64,000 bases of DNA, from NCBI GenBank assembly GCA_017469425.1, contig JAFUGJ010000015.1, positions 29,807 to 93,806 of the forward strand, read 5' to 3'. The position numbers were made by a program, and so were the translations under genes. This stretch comes from Bacteroidales bacterium. Lineage in GTDB: Bacteria > Bacteroidota > Bacteroidia > Bacteroidales > UBA932. The notes below the pieces were generated by a model that saw only the letters and a list, made by a program, of their open reading frames with translations, was not told the DNA's origin and did not search any database. Position 1 is the first letter of the stretch. The number at the start of each line of letters is the position of its first letter. This document shows positions 60,027 to 64,000 of this stretch, one piece after another.

Positions 60027-60029
60027 TTT

Positions 60030-60632
60030 CTATTCCTCCTTCTTTTTGGATGCTCCGCTCACTGAATCGACCGGGGCATTTCCGTTCAGGCTGCGCACGA
60101 GCGACACCGCAGAGGCGACAGCCTTGGTATAGGCGCGCGAGGTGATGGTGGAAGCCGTAATGGCATCCACATCGCCGCCGTCCTTTTTTACCGCGAAATT
60201 CCCGGAAAAGCCCTTCCACTGCTCGCGGAAATGGGAATTTTCCTCGGTGCACTTGGCTCCAAGGCCCGGAGTTTCGGTATGGGAAAGCACCGTGGTGTTA
60301 TAGACGCTCCCGTCGGGAAGCACGCCCACCATGAGGGTGAGAGGGCCTCCGAATCCTCCGGCCACGGTCTTCACGGCATAGGCCGAAACCTCGCCGCCGT
60401 TGGTCTGCACATAATATTCGACGGGCACGCCTTCCACATCGCTGATGCACGCTTCGGAAATCTCTCCCCCGTCGGGAAGCACCTTGGCGATGGATGCCCG
60501 GGCTTCAGCAGCCTCGGCGGCGGCGATGGGTTCTTTGGTAACTGCGTACAGGCTGCCCAGGATTGCGGCGCACACGAGACATACCGCAAACAGGCAGAGT
60601 ACCATGTTGGTAAGGGATGATTTAGCTGCCAT
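60030..60632 (-). CDS. rnfG: Rnf complex subunit G (FMN-binding)
   Basis: 200 residues. One N-terminal membrane helix (about 10-30) is followed by a periplasmic FMN-binding domain. The covalent-flavin motif, normally SGAT, reads ITASTITSRAY, retaining the flavin-bearing Thr. The segment LSHTETPGLGAKC is the conserved flavin-pocket loop. The protein carries electrons on the outer face of the pump. The variant residue in the flavinylation motif is a small oddity worth noting. Confidence 0.93.
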   Translation of the reverse strand: MAAKSSLTNMVLCLFAVCLVCAAILGSLYAVTKEPIAAAEAAEARASIAKVLPDGGEISEACISDVEGVPVEYYVQTNGGEVSAYAVKTVAGGFGGPLTLMVGVLPDGSVYNTTVLSHTETPGLGAKCTEENSHFREQWKGFSGNFAVKKDGGDVDAITASTITSRAYTKAVASAVSLVRSLNGNAPVDSVSGASKKKEE

Positions 60633-60634
60633 GA

Positions 60635-61588
60635 CTATGCCCTCCCGAATTTACGCTGGTGGAACTTGATGTTGATGAGCGGAACGGCCATATTCATGAG
60701 AAGGATGGCAAACGACATTCCTTCGGGATACGAGCCGAAGTAGCGTATCATCATCACTATGAAACCTATGCCGAACCCGTAAAGGACTCCGCCCCAGTCG
60801 CTCATGGGAGAGGTGACATAGTCGGTTGCCATGAAGCAGGCGCCGAGAATCACACCGCCGGTGAGCAGGTTGAAGAGAGGCCCGGTGAACTGGGCAGGGT
60901 CTACGAGATGGAAGATTGCGGCCACTACTGCAACAGTGGCGAAGATGCTGAGGGTAATCCAAGGCTTGATAACCTTGCGCACCAGCAGATAAACCCAGCC
61001 TGCGAGAAGCGCCAGGGCCGAAATCTCACCTGCGGAACCTCCGATGTTGGTGAAGAGCGTCTGCAGGCCCACGAGCTTGTCGGCATCGGCGGCGCCGAGG
61101 ATTTTCACCTGCTCCAGCAGGGTGGCACCGGAAAATGCGTCGACATTGTGGATGAAGCCTGCGGGAAGGGTCCAGTCGGTCATGTAGGCAGGGAACGACA
61201 CCAGAAGGAACACGCGCCCGGTAATTGCGGGGTTGAAAATGTTCTGCCCGATTCCGCCGAAGGTCATCTTCGCAACCGCGATTGCAACCACCGCACCTAT
61301 GAACACTACCCACAGGGGGGTGGTGGCAGGGAGGTTCATTGCCAGCAGGATGCCGGTCACTATTGCGGAGAGGTCGCCCGTGGTGGAGGGTTTCTTGAGC
61401 ATGTACTTGGTGATTGCCCATTCAAGGAACACGCAGGATGCCACGCTGACGGCCATGATGGCGATTTCGCTGAGCCCGTAGAAGAGGAACGAAACGATTA
61501 CGGCCGGACAGAGGGCTATGATTACATCCAGCATCAGCTTCTTCGTGCTGACCGCCGAATGTATATGGGGATTTGGTGATACTATCAT
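60635..61588 (-). CDS. rnfD: Rnf complex subunit D
   Basis: 317 residues with about ten helices. The FMN-phosphothreonyl motif FSGATLLEQ and the opening SPNPHIHSAVSTKKLMLDVI are characteristic of RnfD/NqrB. It holds a covalently bound FMN and forms part of the ion-translocating path. It lies between rnfC (12 bases upstream) and rnfG (2 bases downstream) in one tight operon. Confidence 0.96.
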   Translation of the reverse strand: MIVSPNPHIHSAVSTKKLMLDVIIALCPAVIVSFLFYGLSEIAIMAVSVASCVFLEWAITKYMLKKPSTTGDLSAIVTGILLAMNLPATTPLWVVFIGAVVAIAVAKMTFGGIGQNIFNPAITGRVFLLVSFPAYMTDWTLPAGFIHNVDAFSGATLLEQVKILGAADADKLVGLQTLFTNIGGSAGEISALALLAGWVYLLVRKVIKPWITLSIFATVAVVAAIFHLVDPAQFTGPLFNLLTGGVILGACFMATDYVTSPMSDWGGVLYGFGIGFIVMMIRYFGSYPEGMSFAILLMNMAVPLINIKFHQRKFGRA

Positions 61589-61600
61589 AGTCGGACTGGA

Positions 61601-62992
61601 TTATTTGTTTTGGGCGGCTTTGGCAGCTTCGGCAGCAGCTTTGGCGGCAGCGGCGCGCGCACGGATAACTCCCATCACCTGACCCTTGGCCTGACGGATA
61701 TGGTCGAGCAGAGGGATGTTGGCAGGGCAACTGTAAAGGCAGCAACCGCATTCGATGCAGTCCTGGGCAGCATTTTCTTCGAGACCTTCCAGGTCGCCCG
61801 CCTTGTACAGACGGCGGAGGAGGAAGGGTTCGAGACCCATGGGGCAGGCGTCGGAGCAGCGTCCGCAGCGGATGCAATAGGATTCGGCTCCGCGGCGGGT
61901 GCTTTCTTCGGAAAGATAGAGGATGGACGACGAGCCCTTGACGGTAGCGGCGTCGAGATTGGCGATGGCACGCCCCATCATGGGTCCGCCGCTCACCAGC
62001 TTGGCGGCACCCTCGGGAACTCCGCCTGCGTATTCGGCAATGAAGCTGAGCGGCACGCCGATGCGGAAGAGGTAATTGTGCTGCTTTTCGACGGGAAGGC
62101 AGTTGCCCGTGATGGTGAGCACATTGGTAATGAGGGGCTTGTTCTTCTGCACGGCCTCATACACGGCAAGCGATGTCGCAACATTCTGCACCACGGCGCC
62201 CACGCTGATGGGAAGGCCGCCGGAGCCCACTTCGCGGCGCATCACGGCCTGAATGAGCTGCTTCTCACCTCCCTGGGGATATTTCTTCTTGAGGGGAAGG
62301 ACCTCGATGCCCTTGTATCCGAGTTCGGCAAGGGCCTTGCCCATGGTCTCGATGGCCTCGGGCTTGTTCTCCTCGATGCCGATTACGGTGCGGCATCCGC
62401 CGAGAACCTTCTGCATGATGGCGGCGCCGATGATGATTTCCTTCGGACGCTCCAGCATGATGCGGTAATCGCTGGTAAGGTAAGGCTCGCACTCCGCACC
62501 GTTCAGAATCAGGCACTCGGCCTTGCTGCCGGGAGCGGGATTGAGCTTGACATGGGTGGGGAAGGTGGCTCCGCCAAGACCCACCACGCCATTGGCCTTG
62601 ATTTTCTCGAGTATGGCATTGCGGTCGTCGGGAATTTCGGTGACGAGAGTGTCCGAAAGGTCGATGCCCTCTGCCCACTCGTCTCCCTCAACTGCGATTT
62701 CGACATGCATCACATTGTTGCCTGCAAGGTCCTTGCGGGGGGCGATGCTTTTGACCGTTCCGCTTGCAGGAGAATGCACGAATGCGGAAATGAATCCGCC
62801 GGGTTCGGCAATCACCTGTCCGACTTTCACGCTGTCGCCCACTGCGACGACAGGCTTCGCGGGAGCACCGAGATGCTGGGCCATGGATACATAAACGGTC
62901 TGCGGAAGAGGGAGCACCTCAATGGCGCAGCCGCGGGCGATTTTTGCATCGTCGGGATGCACGCCTCCTATGGAAAATGTTACTTTACTCAT
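61601..62992 (-). CDS. rnfC: Rnf complex subunit C
   Basis: 463 residues from ATG 62992. The NADH/FMN-binding body carries GVVGLGGATFPTHVKL and LILNGAECEPYLTSDYRIML. The C-terminal ferredoxin-like domain has two [4Fe-4S] motifs, CIRCGRCSDACP and CIECGCCLYSCP. It feeds electrons to NAD. The Ala-rich tail (ARAAAAKAAAEAAKAAQNK) is typical of Bacteroidota RnfC. The rnfB stop overlaps its start by eight bases (ATGAGTAA). Confidence 0.97.
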   Translation of the reverse strand: MSKVTFSIGGVHPDDAKIARGCAIEVLPLPQTVYVSMAQHLGAPAKPVVAVGDSVKVGQVIAEPGGFISAFVHSPASGTVKSIAPRKDLAGNNVMHVEIAVEGDEWAEGIDLSDTLVTEIPDDRNAILEKIKANGVVGLGGATFPTHVKLNPAPGSKAECLILNGAECEPYLTSDYRIMLERPKEIIIGAAIMQKVLGGCRTVIGIEENKPEAIETMGKALAELGYKGIEVLPLKKKYPQGGEKQLIQAVMRREVGSGGLPISVGAVVQNVATSLAVYEAVQKNKPLITNVLTITGNCLPVEKQHNYLFRIGVPLSFIAEYAGGVPEGAAKLVSGGPMMGRAIANLDAATVKGSSSILYLSEESTRRGAESYCIRCGRCSDACPMGLEPFLLRRLYKAGDLEGLEENAAQDCIECGCCLYSCPANIPLLDHIRQAKGQVMGVIRARAAAAKAAAEAAKAAQNK

Positions 62993-63899
62993 TGCTGACC
63001 TCCTTTTTTGCTTCGGCGGCGGCTTTGGCAGCAGCGGCACGCTTTGCGATACGCTCCTTCACGGCGGCCTTGTCAAGTTCCTTGGGGAAATTCACCCCGT
63101 GGATGGCACCGGTAGGGCACATTGCCTCGCACTCGCGGCAGAGTTTGCACTTGGCGAAATCGATATAGGCGAGATTGTTCTCCAGGACGATGGCATCGTG
63201 GGTGCAGGTCTTGGCGCAGATGCCGCAACCTATGCAGGCATTCGCGCAGGCCTTCTTCACGAAGGGCCCCTTGTCAGTATTGCGGCAGGCCACGAACTCG
63301 CGTATCCCGCGCGGGCCCTTGTTGCGAAGCTCGAAGAGGGCCTTGGGGCATGCCTTGACGCATTTGCCGCAGGCCACGCACTTGGTTTCGTCCACTACGG
63401 GAAGCCCGGTTTCGGGATTCATGGAAAGCGCACCGAATTCGCACGCACCGACGCAGTCGCCGCAACCGAGACATCCGTAGGAGCAGCCGGTGTCGCCACT
63501 GTAGAGGGCGGCCTTCACGCGGCAGCTCACGGCGCCGTCGTAATCGTTGACCCGAGGACGGGCGGCACAGGTGCCGTTGCAGCGAAGCACGGCAACCTGG
63601 GGAGCCTTTTCTGTGAGGGTGTAGCCAAGGATGGCCGACACCTTCTTCATCACATCATTGCCCCCGACGGGACAAAAATGGGCGTCCAGATTGGCAGCCT
63701 TCACCGCAGAGTCGGCAAAGGCGTGGCAGCCGGCATAACCGCAACCGCCGCAATTGGCTCCCGGAAGGGTCTTTTCAATCTGCTCGATGCGGGGGTCTTC
63801 CTCAACCTTGAACTTTTCGGCCACAAAGTAGAGAACGACTGCGAGCACCAGACCAAGCCCGGCGAGAATCACAATTGTCCAGAAAATAACAGAATTCAT
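62985..63899 (-). CDS. rnfB: Rnf complex subunit B
   Basis: 304 residues. An N-terminal membrane helix (1-28) is followed by the CGGCGYAGCHAF cluster motif and several [4Fe-4S] ferredoxin domains (CLGCGDCVGACEFGAL, CVACGKCVKACPKAL, CIGCGICAKTCTHDAI, CKLCRECEAMCPTGAI). RnfB receives electrons from reduced ferredoxin and is the entry of the pump. Its Ala/Lys-rich tail matches that of RnfC. The start overlaps the end of the RseC-type gene (ATGA). Confidence 0.97.
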   Translation of the reverse strand: MNSVIFWTIVILAGLGLVLAVVLYFVAEKFKVEEDPRIEQIEKTLPGANCGGCGYAGCHAFADSAVKAANLDAHFCPVGGNDVMKKVSAILGYTLTEKAPQVAVLRCNGTCAARPRVNDYDGAVSCRVKAALYSGDTGCSYGCLGCGDCVGACEFGALSMNPETGLPVVDETKCVACGKCVKACPKALFELRNKGPRGIREFVACRNTDKGPFVKKACANACIGCGICAKTCTHDAIVLENNLAYIDFAKCKLCRECEAMCPTGAIHGVNFPKELDKAAVKERIAKRAAAAKAAAEAKKEVSNE

Positions 63900-64000
63900 T
63901 TCTCTTTTATATAAAACGAATATTCATTGGCGAGCCTGTTCCTGAACAGGGCAAGCACCAGATAATACAAAGCAACGGCGCCGATTGCCACAAGCCCGGC
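63896..64000 (-). CDS. SoxR-reducing system RseC family protein (3' end, partial)
   Basis: Only the last 34 residues are in the window: a hydrophobic helix (AGLVAIGAVALYYLVLALF) and a basic tail RNRLANEYSFYIKEK. RseC/MucC-type two-helix proteins usually precede rnfB in Bacteroidota, and this fragment ends exactly on an ATGA overlap with rnfB. The call therefore rests on position and C-terminal pattern. The rest of the gene lies beyond the right edge. Confidence 0.7.
   Translation of the reverse strand, partial: AGLVAIGAVALYYLVLALFRNRLANEYSFYIKEK

Noticed and set aside
61610-62998. A 462-codon open frame on the plus strand opposite rnfC.
   Set aside because: It is a shadow of rnfC with Ala/Gly-rich, motif-free sequence.
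1-64000. CRISPR arrays, rRNA genes or further tRNAs.
   Set aside because: No regularly spaced repeats, no rRNA-like stretches and no other cloverleaf were found in the gaps I examined.

Overview
The window comes from a Bacteroidota chromosome, almost certainly order Bacteroidales. The evidence is a SusC/SusD/SusE polysaccharide-uptake locus, TatA/TatC without TatB, DUF4271, DUF2723 and DUF4886 proteins, a split transketolase, a FeoA-FeoB fusion, an RnfBCDGEA complex preceded by an RseC-type gene, and repeated use of the Bacteroidota -7 promoter box TAnnTTTG. The G+C-rich coding style would fit an uncultured gut or rumen lineage, but no species can be named from this sequence. I found about 60 protein genes, one tRNA-Pro(TGG), three convincing intrinsic terminators and about twenty recognisable promoters. 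I saw no rRNA, CRISPR array, transposase, integrase or origin. No stretch longer than 300 bases lacks a gene.

Layout: 1-7.9 kb (minus) is a Sus-type glycan operon (MFS transporter, SusC, SusD, two SusE-like lipoproteins), with a divergent LytS/LytTR two-component pair and lgt (8-10.8 kb). From 10.8 to 18.2 kb (minus) lie pgk, an RlmI-like methyltransferase, a DUF2723 membrane protein, yidD, rnpA, hemD and a DUF4271 gene. From 18.2 to 22 kb (plus) lie lepA, tatA, tatC and menA, converging on an SUI1-type factor and menG (minus). From 23 to 29 kb lie a DUF4886 hydrolase, both transketolase halves, an ECF sigma / anti-sigma / Spy-like trio, a phosphopantetheinyl transferase and malate dehydrogenase. 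From 29 to 34.5 kb lie a lipoprotein-type peptide deformylase, a GH2 enzyme and an HD / TrmN6 / LolD operon. From 34.5 to 39.3 kb lie tRNA-Pro joined to a beta-helix lipoprotein, yifB, tsaE and an unknown lipoprotein. From 39.4 to 46.1 kb lie a sigma factor with an anti-sigma/outer-membrane-barrel fusion, a TPR protein, an EnvC-like protein and feoAB. From 46.3 to 49.9 kb lie a CDP-alcohol phosphotransferase, an acyltransferase, a GH109-like lipoprotein and a small lipoprotein.

The clearest accessory region is 49.9-54.95 kb: an N6-adenine methyltransferase, a C5-cytosine methyltransferase and an 854-residue protein joining a PD-(D/E)XK nuclease-like domain to an adenine methyltransferase. It is probably an unusual restriction-modification or defence module. 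The right end (55-64 kb, minus) is an energy-metabolism block: Rnf ion-pumping ferredoxin:NAD oxidoreductase, a small outer-membrane barrel, NfnAB transhydrogenase, and a chorismatase-like Rid-fold protein.

Two genome-wide habits stand out. Many promoters put the TAnnTTTG box only 4-9 bases before the start codon, which predicts leaderless mRNAs; this also decided several start codons here. Convergent genes are packed so tightly that stop codons interlock or 3' ends overlap.
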